The position numbers were made by a program, and so were the translations under genes. From contig CAYTHO010000009.1 in the NCBI GenBank assembly GCA_964437595.1, positions 31,295-95,294 of the forward strand: DNA of 64,000 nucleotides, given 5' to 3'. The stretch comes from DSYU01 sp964437595. GTDB lineage: Bacteria > Chloroflexota > Anaerolineae > Anaerolineales > Anaerolineaceae. The notes under the pieces are model-generated. The model was not told the DNA's origin. It was given only the letters and a program-made list of their open reading frames with translations, and did not search any database. This document shows, piece after piece, positions 7,570-16,832 of this stretch; position 1 is the first letter of the stretch; every line of letters starts with the position of its first letter.

Positions 7570-9189
7570 TTATTTCTCTCGCTTCCACTCCCTTAGTGCG
7601 GCCTTGATGCGCTCCCACAGGCTGTTGGCTTGTTCCGCGTTCGGCTGTTCAATTGGATGTTGGCTGTAACGTGCTTCAAGGAATGTGTCTGTCAGGTTGT
7701 GCAGTTCCTGATCCACCTCGGGAATCGCTTCCCGCAGCCGAGTTTCATACTGGTAAGGCGTTTGGGAAGGTTTGCGTTCCAATCCCTGTTCCCCGGCAGC
7801 GGCTACCAGGTGAACGTAGAAATAAATGATCTTTTCGCGTGGATTCAATCGGCCAAAGTTGAACATACGGCGGATCGTTTCCACCGGTGAGGCCGTTCGC
7901 TGCGCGCGCAAACGAGCGATTCCTGCCTTCACCATCCCGCGAATTTGCCGGTTGGCGCCTCTTACCCACTTCCAAAAGCCATTCCATGTGGTACGAACCC
8001 AGCGGAAAAGCGGGAAACTTGAGATTACTTTCCACAGAGCCGCGTTTTGAGCAAAGTAAAACCGGAAAGCAAAAAAGATGACTGCCAGGAAAATGAGCCA
8101 AAACAGCAGCGAGCGCAGAATTTCCAGCCAGCCAACCGGTTGTTGAACGGGAGAATCAAGAATCATGGGTGGAGCGGCGGGCTGTGCTGGCGCTGTCGCC
8201 TCCGGATTCTCAGAACTTAATCTGAACAGCGATAGGCAGAATGTAAAGGGCACAGTGAGTATCGTCAATACTAAGGCGAGTAGCTGGAAGATCAAGCCAA
8301 GTATGTAGCGTAGAACATCGATCAGGCCCACCGTATATTCGGTAGGCAAAAAGAATACGATGATTGCCATGACAATAAAAAACAGCAGCCCGTACTTCAC
8401 CCAGTTCTTTGCGATGCCCGGGTTGACCGGGATTTGCTGCCACAGCCAGCGGGATCGAAGCATGGCAAACTGGGTCTGGCTGAGCAGGACGAGTGCGATA
8501 ATGAAAAACGCCAGAACGTTCACGACCGGTGCATAATACCCGGCGGGAGGCTTCCCGAGAGATCGAAAAACCGCCGTAGCATCTACACGCGACAGGGCTG
8601 TGAGAAGAACAACGACCGAGCCCATGATGAATATCCGGGTAGAAATGCGCGAATGAAGGGTGTGCAGTGCATTTTGCAATTTACCTAATTCATCCCAACC
8701 CGTATCGATATCCTCATCATACAGGTCTTCCAGGTCGCCGGCGAACCGGTAACTGTTAAACCACACAATTGCGGCAAGCACAATTGCCACAATGTATTCC
8801 CCTGAAAAAAAGTTTTCGATGAAGTTCTCTTGCCAGCGCGGCAGGTCAGCCAGTAATTGCGCGGGACCGCGGATCAGGTATATGAGAATTTTCAACGCGA
8901 TCAGGATTGCAATCCATTCGGACACGTGGAAAATAACCCGCTCCTGACCTTCTAGCTCTTTGGCGCGTTTGCGAATGACCATCGCTTCGACTGCGATGAT
9001 AAGGCAGGAAAAGATCAAGTACGCGCCCCCCCAACCGGGGGTAAAGCGCTCTCCAATATGCACCACACTGATTGCTAGCGTGCACATTAATAGCGCCACC
9101 ATCACCTTGCCGAACAGGAGCGTTTGCCCCTGACCAGTGCGGAGATTCGTGAGTAGATCATAGGAGGGTTTATTCATATTCTTACTCAT
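7570..9189 (-). CDS. DUF4129-domain membrane protein
   Basis: 539 residues and third gene of a moxR-DUF58-DUF4129 operon. The N-terminal two thirds hold about nine hydrophobic segments. The last 110 residues form a cytoplasmic DUF4129 domain (EKIIYFYVHLVAAAGEQGLE, then RKPSQTPYQYETRLR). Such operons usually include a transglutaminase-like gene whose protein also carries DUF4129; here only the DUF4129 protein remains, with no transglutaminase catalytic triad in it. The start at 9189 is chosen because its ATG overlaps the TGA of the DUF58 gene (ATGA). GGAGGGG sits directly before it. Confidence 0.8.
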   Translation of the reverse strand: MSKNMNKPSYDLLTNLRTGQGQTLLFGKVMVALLMCTLAISVVHIGERFTPGWGGAYLIFSCLIIAVEAMVIRKRAKELEGQERVIFHVSEWIAILIALKILIYLIRGPAQLLADLPRWQENFIENFFSGEYIVAIVLAAIVWFNSYRFAGDLEDLYDEDIDTGWDELGKLQNALHTLHSRISTRIFIMGSVVVLLTALSRVDATAVFRSLGKPPAGYYAPVVNVLAFFIIALVLLSQTQFAMLRSRWLWQQIPVNPGIAKNWVKYGLLFFIVMAIIVFFLPTEYTVGLIDVLRYILGLIFQLLALVLTILTVPFTFCLSLFRLSSENPEATAPAQPAAPPMILDSPVQQPVGWLEILRSLLFWLIFLAVIFFAFRFYFAQNAALWKVISSFPLFRWVRTTWNGFWKWVRGANRQIRGMVKAGIARLRAQRTASPVETIRRMFNFGRLNPREKIIYFYVHLVAAAGEQGLERKPSQTPYQYETRLREAIPEVDQELHNLTDTFLEARYSQHPIEQPNAEQANSLWERIKAALREWKREK

Positions 9190-10373
9190 CCCCTCCAAAT
9201 GTCGAGGTCTCTTTCACTGCGGAATACATGGACTGGCATGCCCATCAGTTTGCCCTGCTGGGCCGCCTGGCGGTTATTGGGATGTTCTCCACAGAGAATG
9301 AGAACAGGGTTAAGCCCGGCCCGGCGGGAAGCCAGTAGTTCATCGAACAACGCCTGTTCTGCCGATCCAGTAATTACCAGCATCGTTGTACCCCAGGGCA
9401 GGTGCACGCGGTGATCGCGCAGCATGCCTGGAAACGGTTCAATCTCAACTGCACGTACCCTGGCAAGGATATCCAGAATCCGCATCAAGTGACCGCGCCC
9501 TTTATGCGCGGGGATAGGGATGGGGCGGCTGTCAGCCGATAAGGGGTCTAACCCGTGCGCAACCAGCCCGGTAGATTGGCGTTGGGCAATAATCCAGTTC
9601 GCCAGTGAAGCGGTAACAACAATAGCCAGTTCCGTTGCGTCAAAATGCGTGCGCTGCTGGTAATCAGTCACGTTTAAGTTTAGAAACAGCGCCGTTTCCA
9701 GGGCAATGGATGGCTCAAACAATTTTGTTTGCAGCCGCCCGGCGGTAGCGCTGGCTTTCCAGTCGATTCGCCGCAGCGAATCACCGCTCTGGTAATCACG
9801 TTTACCCATGGGGCGCGTAGGGTCTTCAAAGATGGGTTGTTTGTGGCGCATGGTGCCCATCGGTGACCGAGACGGTATTTTTACATTACTCAGTGCGACC
9901 ACCCTTGGATACACTGTCAGGTGATCTGTGGGGCCCTCGCTCTGCCGTTCAGTGTTCAATCCCAACAAATCACCAGAGGACACATGCAGCGGCCCGATTG
10001 TATAATACCCGCGCTTTTGTGTGCGCAGGTTATACCGAAGTCGGGTTTTCTCGCGAGGTCCCAGGCTGATCACTTGAGAGAAACTGCTGGTTTCGGCCAG
10101 CTCAATCGGGTAAAAATCCTGCACGCGCAGCCAGACGGCAGGGAGCAGGCTGCCATTGCGTATATCCAATTGAACCGGGACAGTTTCTCCGGGGAATGCC
10201 TTGTGGTCATATTTGCGTACAAACTGCAGGTGGTTGATAACTCGCCCTGTCCACCATCGCCCTGCCAGCATCGATCCGACGAACATGTATAGCAAAACAA
10301 AAACGAATGTTTCGCGGGTGAGGACTGCAAGAAGGATGAGTACAAAGAGAAAAGCGGTATACGCGTCGCCCAT
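9186..10373 (-). CDS. DUF58-domain protein
   Basis: 395 residues. Two N-terminal hydrophobic segments (about 5-45) are followed by a beta-sandwich region and the DUF58/VWA-like domain. Its hallmark segment GKRDYQSGDSLRRIDWKASA is near residue 190. DUF58 proteins partner with MoxR AAA ATPases, probably in assembly or activation of other proteins at the membrane. The ATPase gene is 23 bases upstream and the DUF4129 gene overlaps the stop by 4 bases, so the three are one operon. Confidence 0.88.
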   Translation of the reverse strand: MGDAYTAFLFVLILLAVLTRETFVFVLLYMFVGSMLAGRWWTGRVINHLQFVRKYDHKAFPGETVPVQLDIRNGSLLPAVWLRVQDFYPIELAETSSFSQVISLGPREKTRLRYNLRTQKRGYYTIGPLHVSSGDLLGLNTERQSEGPTDHLTVYPRVVALSNVKIPSRSPMGTMRHKQPIFEDPTRPMGKRDYQSGDSLRRIDWKASATAGRLQTKLFEPSIALETALFLNLNVTDYQQRTHFDATELAIVVTASLANWIIAQRQSTGLVAHGLDPLSADSRPIPIPAHKGRGHLMRILDILARVRAVEIEPFPGMLRDHRVHLPWGTTMLVITGSAEQALFDELLASRRAGLNPVLILCGEHPNNRQAAQQGKLMGMPVHVFRSERDLDIWRG

Positions 10374-10396
10374 AAAGCGGTCCAGCTCAGGAAAAT

Positions 10397-11347
10397 CTAT
10401 TGCTCCAGCTTGCCAAGTTCCAGTGGCGTACGTTCCATGATGTCCGCCAGCACGCTTTTGGATGTCCGCCCTCGCAGCTCAGCTTCCGGCGCAACCAGCA
10501 GGCGGTGGGTGAGGATCGCGGGTACCAGGTATTGCACATCATCTGGAATAACGTGGTCCCGACCGCGGATCGCCGCCAGCGCCTGCGCTGCCTTGAATAA
10601 AGCCAGGCTGGCGCGTGGGCTGGCCCCAAGTACCAGATCGGGGTGTTCGCGTGTGGATGTGACCAATTTGATAATGTAATCTTGCAGGCTGTCTTCGATG
10701 AAGATTTCCCACACCTGGCGCTGTAGTTCAGTCAACCGGCTTGCTTCGGCAACTGCTCGAAGACTGTTAACCGGGTGTTCGCGCTGTAGGTGGGTAAGTA
10801 GCACTTTTTCATCTGCCAGGGATGGGTAACCAACCGAAAGGCGCATCAAGAAACGGTCGAGCTGAGCTTCGGGTAAGGGGAAGGTGCCTTCGTATTCGAT
10901 TGGATTCTGCGTTGCCAGAACCAGGAAAGGCCTCGGCAGGTTGTAAGTGACCCCATCAACGGTTACTTGCTGTTCCTGCATTGCCTCTAGCAGCGCCGAC
11001 TGGGTGCGCGGTGTTGCCCGGTTAATTTCATCAACCAGCAGTACGTTCACAAAAACTGGACCGGAGCGAAACTCAAACTGCCCCGACTGCTGGTTGTACA
11101 CCGAAACGCCCGTTACATCATTTGGCAGCAAATCGGGAGTGCACTGCAAGCGATTAAAATGGCCGCCCAGGCTGATTGCCAGCGACCGCGCCAGCATCGT
11201 TTTCCCCACGCCAGGAACATCTTCGAGCAGTACGTGTCCTTCACACAGCATGGACACCATTAACATTTCAATTACCGGGCGCTTGCCAACAATGACACGT
11301 TCGACATTATCGATAACGCTGTTAATAAAATCCTGAATATCCGTCAT
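10397..11347 (-). CDS. MoxR-family AAA ATPase
   Basis: 316 residues. Walker A (EDVPGVGKTMLARS, near residue 38), Walker B (LLVDEINRA, near 107), sensor 1 (LATQNPIEYEGTFPLPEAQ, near 150) and the arginine-containing DRFLMR segment are all present. This is the typical MoxR arrangement. The gene heads the operon with DUF58 and DUF4129 membrane proteins, which are thought to be its clients or partners. The start is placed at the ATG at 11347, with GGGGTAGG upstream, instead of the GTG one codon earlier. Confidence 0.92.
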   Translation of the reverse strand: MTDIQDFINSVIDNVERVIVGKRPVIEMLMVSMLCEGHVLLEDVPGVGKTMLARSLAISLGGHFNRLQCTPDLLPNDVTGVSVYNQQSGQFEFRSGPVFVNVLLVDEINRATPRTQSALLEAMQEQQVTVDGVTYNLPRPFLVLATQNPIEYEGTFPLPEAQLDRFLMRLSVGYPSLADEKVLLTHLQREHPVNSLRAVAEASRLTELQRQVWEIFIEDSLQDYIIKLVTSTREHPDLVLGASPRASLALFKAAQALAAIRGRDHVIPDDVQYLVPAILTHRLLVAPEAELRGRTSKSVLADIMERTPLELGKLEQ

Positions 11348-11437
11348 CACCTACCCCTGCAATATGTGGATGATAAAAACTGATACAACAAAGGAATAGC
11401 GTGAGTAAGCTTGGTGGAGTGTACCACAAAGCCTGTT

Positions 11438-12037
11438 TTAGGGCTGCACCGAGCTTCTGATGATTACCAGGAAGGCATCGGCTACGATTGGATTAAACAT
11501 TTTTCCGCGCTCTTGCTGGATAATTTGAATGGCTTCTTCCTCCGTGAATGCTTTACGATACACGCGATTGGAGATAAGCGCATCCCATACTCCAGCGATC
11601 GAAAGAATCTGAGACGCCAGTGGTATTTCGTTCCTTTTTAACCCGCGTGGGTATCCCAGGCCGTCCCATCGCTCGTGGTGATTGGATAGAATCTCAATGA
11701 CGGGCTTCAAAAACTCCATCGGTTCCAGAATTTCAATCGCGTACCGCACATGTTCTCGGACGATCATATACTCGTCTTCTGTCAGAGCCCCCTTTTTTAA
11801 CAAAATGGCATCTGGAACAGCCAGTTTTCCAATGTCGTGCAGCAAAGCTCCGCGGCGAATCGCAGCCAGCTCTTTATCGGGAACGCCCAGTTCAGTTGCT
11901 AGGAACACCGCCATCTGTGCCACCCGCTCACAGTGTTCGGCAGTGTCGTGGTCTTTATACGATAAAGCCCGGATCAAGCTTGAAATCATGGCATCATATT
12001 CTTTTTCAAGATCCACTTGCGCTGTGTTGGCCGCCAT
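11438..12037 (-). CDS. HD-GYP domain c-di-GMP phosphodiesterase
   Basis: 199 residues made up almost entirely of one HD-GYP domain. Metal-binding and signature motifs are present: HDTAEHC near residue 30, HDIGK near 65, HVRYAIEIL, and HHERWDGLGYP near 125, which contains the GYP motif. The family hydrolyses cyclic di-GMP. No receiver or sensor domain is attached, so it must be controlled by expression or a partner. The start at 12037 is preferred because GAGGAAGG lies upstream; a GTG at 12061 is the alternative. A PilZ protein at 23.4 kb is a possible receptor for the same messenger. Confidence 0.88.
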   Translation of the reverse strand: MAANTAQVDLEKEYDAMISSLIRALSYKDHDTAEHCERVAQMAVFLATELGVPDKELAAIRRGALLHDIGKLAVPDAILLKKGALTEDEYMIVREHVRYAIEILEPMEFLKPVIEILSNHHERWDGLGYPRGLKRNEIPLASQILSIAGVWDALISNRVYRKAFTEEEAIQIIQQERGKMFNPIVADAFLVIIRSSVQP

Positions 12038-12124
12038 CACCACCTTCCTCGCCGATTTCACCAGGGGGATTAGATTATGTCTAGTATACGCTTATTCATT
12101 GGAAATGTCATTTGAAATACTGGC

Positions 12125-12130
12125 TATAAT
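12125..12130 (+). promoter_or_regulatory. -10 box of the GH31 gene
   Basis: A perfect TATAAT lies 40 bases before the GH31 start codon. The best -35 (TTGGAA at 12099-12104) has a 20-nt spacing, longer than ideal, so only the -10 is assigned. Confidence 0.4.
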
Positions 12131-12169
12131 AAATGTACAGTACTGTCTATAAAAATAGTTGGCTTCTAG

Positions 12170-14836
12170 ATGGATGGAGTGAAATTGATCCCAGAACATT
12201 TCAAGATCAAGCTTGGCCCGCTCCCAAACCCGGAAGCGGTGGTAAAGACTGCGCATGCCCGATTTACGGTATTAACCCCGCGCTTGGTGCGCATGGAATG
12301 GAGTCCAGTTGGTGTCTTTGAAGATCGCGGAAGCCAGCCATTCTGGTTTCGCAGCCAACCGGTTCCTAAGTTTGCCGTGCGGCGGAATGAAAGTACGCTT
12401 GTCATCGAAACCGATGCGCTGCGCCTGTTCTATATCTCCGATGATCCATTCTCCACGCAAAATCTGCGGATCGAACTGAAGCAAATGGGTGCAACCTGGT
12501 ACTTCGGGGACCCCGACCCAGATAACCTGCTTGGCACAGCACGGACCGTGGACGGGGTCGATGGGGCCACGCCGCTCAGTCCAGGCCTGATTTCGCGCAG
12601 CGGCTGGTCCGTGGTGGATGATTCGGCCAGCCTGGTGTTCAACGATGCTGGTTGGCTGGAGTCCCGCGCAGCGCCTGAAGGCCAGCTCGATTTGTACTTC
12701 TTTGGCTATGGACATGATTATCTGGGCTGCCTGCGAGAATTTAACCTCATCTCTGGCGCCGTGCCGATGATCCCTCGCTTCATATTGGGCAATTGGTGGA
12801 GCCGCTATTGGGAATATTCCGAGGCAGATCTAAAGCGATTGATGAATGATTTTGAGGCTTACGAAGTGCCGCTTTCCGTATGCATCATTGACATGGATTG
12901 GCATATTACCAAAACCGGCAATGATAGCACGGGTTGGACCGGCTACACCTGGAACCGTAGCCTCTTCCCGGATCCGGAGGATATGCTGCGCTTCTTGCAC
13001 GAAAAAGGACTGAAGGTTGCGCTCAACCTGCATCCGGCAGAGGGTGTCCACCGGCATGAAGAAATGTATGCTGAGATGAGCGCGGCAGTTGGAAATGACC
13101 CAAAGCTGGGCGAGCCGGTAGAATTTGACATTACCAATCCGCGTTTCGTGGAAGCCTATTTTCGCATTTTGCATCATCCTCAGGAGAAGCGCGGTGTTGA
13201 CTTCTGGTGGATAGATTGGCAGCAGGGCGCCCGCACGCGCCTCTCCGGTCTCGATCCCCTGTGGTGGCTCAACCACCTGCACTTCTATGATCTGGGTCGC
13301 GATGGCAAACGTCGGTCTTTTGTCTTTTCTCGCTGGGGTGGCTTAGGGAACCATCGCTACCCGATTGGCTTTTCGGGTGATTCGGTGATTACCTGGGCAT
13401 CCCTGGGGTTCCAGCCATATTTCACTGCCACATCCTCAAACGTTAATTATGGCTGGTGGAGCCACGATATCGGCGGGCATATGGGTGGGATTGAGGACGG
13501 CGAACTATATACCCGCTGGGTGCAGTTGGGCGCTTTCCTCCCGGTGCTGCGCTTGCACAGCACGAAAAATGCCTACCATGAGCGCCGACCATGGGGCTTT
13601 GACGCAGAAACCTTCATCGCCGCCAGGTCAGCGCTGCAGCTCCGCCATGCTTTGATTCCGTATCTATACAGCATGGCCTGGAGCTTCCACCGCAGCAGCA
13701 TCCCGCCTTTGCTGCCCATGTATTACACGCATCCTGAGCAGGAAGAAGCCTATGCCTGCCCAAACCAATACTGGTTTGGCGACCAGTTGGTCGTTGCGCC
13801 ATTCATCACTCCCATGCAAGCGGACACGCGTTTGAGCCGGGCGGTAGCCTGGCTTCCGGATGGCGATTGGTACGATTACTTCACCGGCCAGTTTTACCCG
13901 GGCGGTGGCTGGCAGGCTTTTTATGGCACGCTGCGCGAGATTCCCTTGTTTGCAAAAGCAGGCGCGGTTATCCCGCAGGGACCGTTGAAGGGGCGCGATA
14001 ATGTCAGCCTCCCGGACCACCTGCTTGTTCATGTATTCCCCGGCGCGGATGGGAAATTTGAGTTGTATGAAGATGAGGGCAATACCAATGCCTATCTAAC
14101 CGGTGAATACGCCGTGACCCCTATCGTGCAGAAGTGGGCCGGCACGGGCACTACATTGACTATAGGCCCGTCGGAAGGTGCGGTGGATCTCTTGCCACGC
14201 CAGCGCAAAATGGATTTACTATTCCGTGGTTTCAATCCTCCAGAGTCGATGGAAGTACGGTTGAACGGATCTCCTCTGGATGTGCATTTTGAGTATCAAG
14301 TTGATACGCATACTCTACTGGTTACTGGGATGATGCTCACGCCATCGGATTATCTTGAAGTAGCGGTCGCCGGGCGAGGTAATCTTGCCATGCGTGAGGA
14401 TGCGCGAAAGCCTGCTTGCCTGAAAATGATCAGGTACTTCAAGCTAGATACAGGAGCGAAGGCCGGCCTTGCTGCCGAGTTGGACCAGTTGATGGAAGAG
14501 CCTTCCCGGTTGGCGCGTTACTTGCCGGCCCTCACTGAAAGCCAGCAGCGCGCTCTGTTTGAAGTGCTCACCGGCGCAGGGATGGATTACACGGACAGCA
14601 CTGGCGATCCGCTAATTGTGGTGTGGAACAACCGTGGTGATGACAAGATCCATCATCTATTCGCCCTGTCACGGTTGAATCACTGGTGGCGCTATCCCGA
14701 CCGTTTCCCCTGGTCGAGCGCTGAAGCCCCACGTTTTCTCGCGTACCGCCCAAAGAAAGATTTTAGCGAAAAAGACCCGTGGGTAGTGCAGTTAAATTAT
14801 TATGGCGTTCATACAGTAAAATACGGAGAAAAGTAA
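12170..14836 (+). CDS. Glycoside hydrolase family 31 enzyme
   Basis: 888 residues. GH31 enzymes are retaining alpha-glycosidases (alpha-glucosidase, alpha-xylosidase and related). An N-terminal beta-sandwich is followed by the TIM barrel from about residue 200. The catalytic nucleophile is Asp349 in DFWWIDWQQG, and the acid/base is Asp404 in IGFSGDSV. The substrate-shaping WWSHDIGGH segment is near 430 and the RHALIPYLYSMAW helix near 500. The last 170 residues, after the C-terminal beta domains, are an extension I do not recognise. No signal peptide is evident, so it is probably cytoplasmic. No sugar transporter or regulator is adjacent, so the substrate cannot be assigned. The start has no strong ribosome binding site. 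Confidence 0.9.
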   Translation: MDGVKLIPEHFKIKLGPLPNPEAVVKTAHARFTVLTPRLVRMEWSPVGVFEDRGSQPFWFRSQPVPKFAVRRNESTLVIETDALRLFYISDDPFSTQNLRIELKQMGATWYFGDPDPDNLLGTARTVDGVDGATPLSPGLISRSGWSVVDDSASLVFNDAGWLESRAAPEGQLDLYFFGYGHDYLGCLREFNLISGAVPMIPRFILGNWWSRYWEYSEADLKRLMNDFEAYEVPLSVCIIDMDWHITKTGNDSTGWTGYTWNRSLFPDPEDMLRFLHEKGLKVALNLHPAEGVHRHEEMYAEMSAAVGNDPKLGEPVEFDITNPRFVEAYFRILHHPQEKRGVDFWWIDWQQGARTRLSGLDPLWWLNHLHFYDLGRDGKRRSFVFSRWGGLGNHRYPIGFSGDSVITWASLGFQPYFTATSSNVNYGWWSHDIGGHMGGIEDGELYTRWVQLGAFLPVLRLHSTKNAYHERRPWGFDAETFIAARSALQLRHALIPYLYSMAWSFHRSSIPPLLPMYYTHPEQEEAYACPNQYWFGDQLVVAPFITPMQADTRLSRAVAWLPDGDWYDYFTGQFYPGGGWQAFYGTLREIPLFAKAGAVIPQGPLKGRDNVSLPDHLLVHVFPGADGKFELYEDEGNTNAYLTGEYAVTPIVQKWAGTGTTLTIGPSEGAVDLLPRQRKMDLLFRGFNPPESMEVRLNGSPLDVHFEYQVDTHTLLVTGMMLTPSDYLEVAVAGRGNLAMREDARKPACLKMIRYFKLDTGAKAGLAAELDQLMEEPSRLARYLPALTESQQRALFEVLTGAGMDYTDSTGDPLIVVWNNRGDDKIHHLFALSRLNHWWRYPDRFPWSSAEAPRFLAYRPKKDFSEKDPWVVQLNYYGVHTVKYGEK

Positions 14837-14935
14837 CCACGTGCCGGGTGTATAATGGCTCGGCTTTTGCCCGCTCTAAGTTTGCATATTATGGGTAGAT
14901 TGGGCAAGCCGACTATTTATTGCTGAGGTTTTGAA

Positions 14936-16342
14936 ATGAAGACTGATCTTCGTGAAAAGGAGCAGGCGAATAGTGTGTCTCTAGAAAAAACCGGGCGCGA
15001 CGGTTTTACAACCGGCTTGGGCGTACTTGCCGCGACTCTAGGGTCTGCGGTAGGTTTAGGAAACATCTGGAAATTCCCATCTCTAACGGGTATTAATGGT
15101 GGGGCCACTTTTATTTTGGTCTACTTGTTGAGCACACTGCTGGTAGGCCTGCCGGTGATGATCGCCGAGATTGTTCTTGGGCGTACAGCCCGGGCTGATG
15201 CAATAACCACATTGCGAAAGTTAGCGCCCAATCGCATTCCCTGGTGGCTGATTGGGGTGTCAGGTGTGCTGGCGGCCTTTTTAATTCTGGCTTTCTACAC
15301 TGAGGTTGCGGGTTGGGTTTTTGCCTATATTTTAAAATCCATCTCAGGGCAAATCATTACTACTGACCAACAGGTGCTGTCACAGGCCTTTTCTGGGTTG
15401 GTCAGCAGCCCAGTGCAGTCCCTGTTGTGGCAGTGGCTTGTGCTGGTATTGATTGGTGGCATTATTATCTTGGGCGTCACCAGAGGTATTGAGCAAACTA
15501 CAAAACGGCTGATGCCTTTATTGTTTCTTTTAGTCATCATTCTGGTCGTGCGCAGTCTTACGCTCCCTGGGGCGGCGCAGGGGCTGGCATTTCTCTTCAA
15601 GCCAGACTTCTCCCGCCTTAACGCAGGCATCATCCTGGCAGCGCTGGGCCTGTCCTTCTTCAAGCTCTCGGTAGGTATGGGCACCATGATCACCTATGGC
15701 AGCTACTACCGCGAGGATCAAAATATCCCCAAGACTACTGCCATGGTTATGCTGGCGGATCTTACGGTATCGCTCCTGGCGGGCATGGCTATTTTTCCAG
15801 CGGTCTTCACCTATGGACTTCAACCGGAAGTGGGTCCATCACTGCTGTTTGTGACCATCCCATCCATCTTTGCTTCCTTGCCGTTGGGCGGCATTTTCGT
15901 GGTGCTGTTCTTCTTGCTGGCCGCGATCGCGGCTACTGGAGCCATGCTTTCTCTGCTTGAAGTACCAGTCGCTTTTCTTAACGAACGGGCAGGGTTATCG
16001 CGCACAAAAGCCACGGTTTATACGCTCATTCCCCTTGCGCTGATCGGGTCTACTGCGGCGCTTTCCAACAGCTTGCTGGCCGATTTCAAGCTTTTTGGCT
16101 TGACCATGTTCGACCTGTTCGACTTCATCACTTCCAATGTGCTCCTGCCGTTAGGGGGGCTGTTCCTGGCCTTATTTGTCGGTTGGGTATGGGGAAAGAA
16201 GTCCTTAGAAAACGCATTATCGAATAACGGAAAGCTCGCTAATCAGAAATTAGTGCGAGCCTTTTTGTTCATTATCCGTTTCGTCACCCCGTTGCTGGTA
16301 TTGTTGATCTTGCTGAATGGGTTAAAAATCATCTCATTTTAA
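14936..16342 (+). CDS. Sodium-dependent transporter, NSS/SNF (LeuT-like) family
   Basis: 468 residues with about eleven to twelve transmembrane helices. The first carries the family signature GSAVGLGNIWKFP, which forms part of the Na+ and substrate sites, followed by NGGATFILVYLL. These symporters import amino acids or related amines with Na+; the substrate here is unknown. GAGG lies 7 nt before the ATG, and a TATAAT box at 14851-14856 upstream may be its -10. The DUF2721 gene follows after about 100 bases. Confidence 0.9.
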   Translation: MKTDLREKEQANSVSLEKTGRDGFTTGLGVLAATLGSAVGLGNIWKFPSLTGINGGATFILVYLLSTLLVGLPVMIAEIVLGRTARADAITTLRKLAPNRIPWWLIGVSGVLAAFLILAFYTEVAGWVFAYILKSISGQIITTDQQVLSQAFSGLVSSPVQSLLWQWLVLVLIGGIIILGVTRGIEQTTKRLMPLLFLLVIILVVRSLTLPGAAQGLAFLFKPDFSRLNAGIILAALGLSFFKLSVGMGTMITYGSYYREDQNIPKTTAMVMLADLTVSLLAGMAIFPAVFTYGLQPEVGPSLLFVTIPSIFASLPLGGIFVVLFFLLAAIAATGAMLSLLEVPVAFLNERAGLSRTKATVYTLIPLALIGSTAALSNSLLADFKLFGLTMFDLFDFITSNVLLPLGGLFLALFVGWVWGKKSLENALSNNGKLANQKLVRAFLFIIRFVTPLLVLLILLNGLKIISF

Positions 16343-16355
16343 AGCATGACAACCT

Positions 16356-16398
16356 GGTGCAGCCGGTCTAGTACATCAAAAAATTCCCCGGCTGCACC
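16356..16398 (+). other. Stem-loop between transporter and DUF2721 genes
   Basis: An 11-bp perfect stem (GGTGCAGCCGG at 16356-16366 with 16388-16398) has a 21-nt A-rich loop. No T-run follows, so it may be a weak terminator or mRNA-stabilising hairpin and not a strong stop. Confidence 0.4.
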
Positions 16399-16439
16399 GG
16401 TGTTCTGACTGAGTTTAGGAAGAGGAGGCCTGAATTACA

Positions 16440-16832
16440 ATGGAACTGACTCTCACAACCCCGGCGTTGCTTTTTCCGGCTATCTCCTTGCTGCTGCTGG
16501 CTTATACCAACCGCTTTCTCACTCTGGCGAATCTCATTAGAGAGCTGCACCGCAGTTATAAAACCAATCCTGAGGAGATTATCATCGCCCAACTCTCCAA
16601 TCTGCGCTATCGGGTAAAGCTCATCCGCAACATGCAGATATACGGCGTGTCCAGTTTCTTTGGCTGTGTGCTGTGCATGTTGATGCTTTTTGCAGGACAG
16701 GTGGTGCTCGCTTCTTATATCTTTGGTTTCAGCCTGTTCCTTCTGCTGGTTTCCCTGGCGCTTTCTCTGCGCGAGGTCCAAACTTCGGTCGATGCGTTAA
16801 ACTATCGCCTGAGTGATCTGGAGCGGAAATAA
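16440..16832 (+). CDS. DUF2721 membrane protein
   Basis: 130 residues with an N-terminal membrane segment (TPALLFPAISLLLLAYTNRF), a cytoplasmic helix with RVKLIRNM, two further transmembrane helices (about 68-108) and a helical tail. This layout matches the small DUF2721 family, whose function is unknown. GAGGAGG lies upstream of the ATG. The convergent hydrolase gene ends at the very next base, leaving no intergenic space. Confidence 0.8.
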   Translation: MELTLTTPALLFPAISLLLLAYTNRFLTLANLIRELHRSYKTNPEEIIIAQLSNLRYRVKLIRNMQIYGVSSFFGCVLCMLMLFAGQVVLASYIFGFSLFLLLVSLALSLREVQTSVDALNYRLSDLERK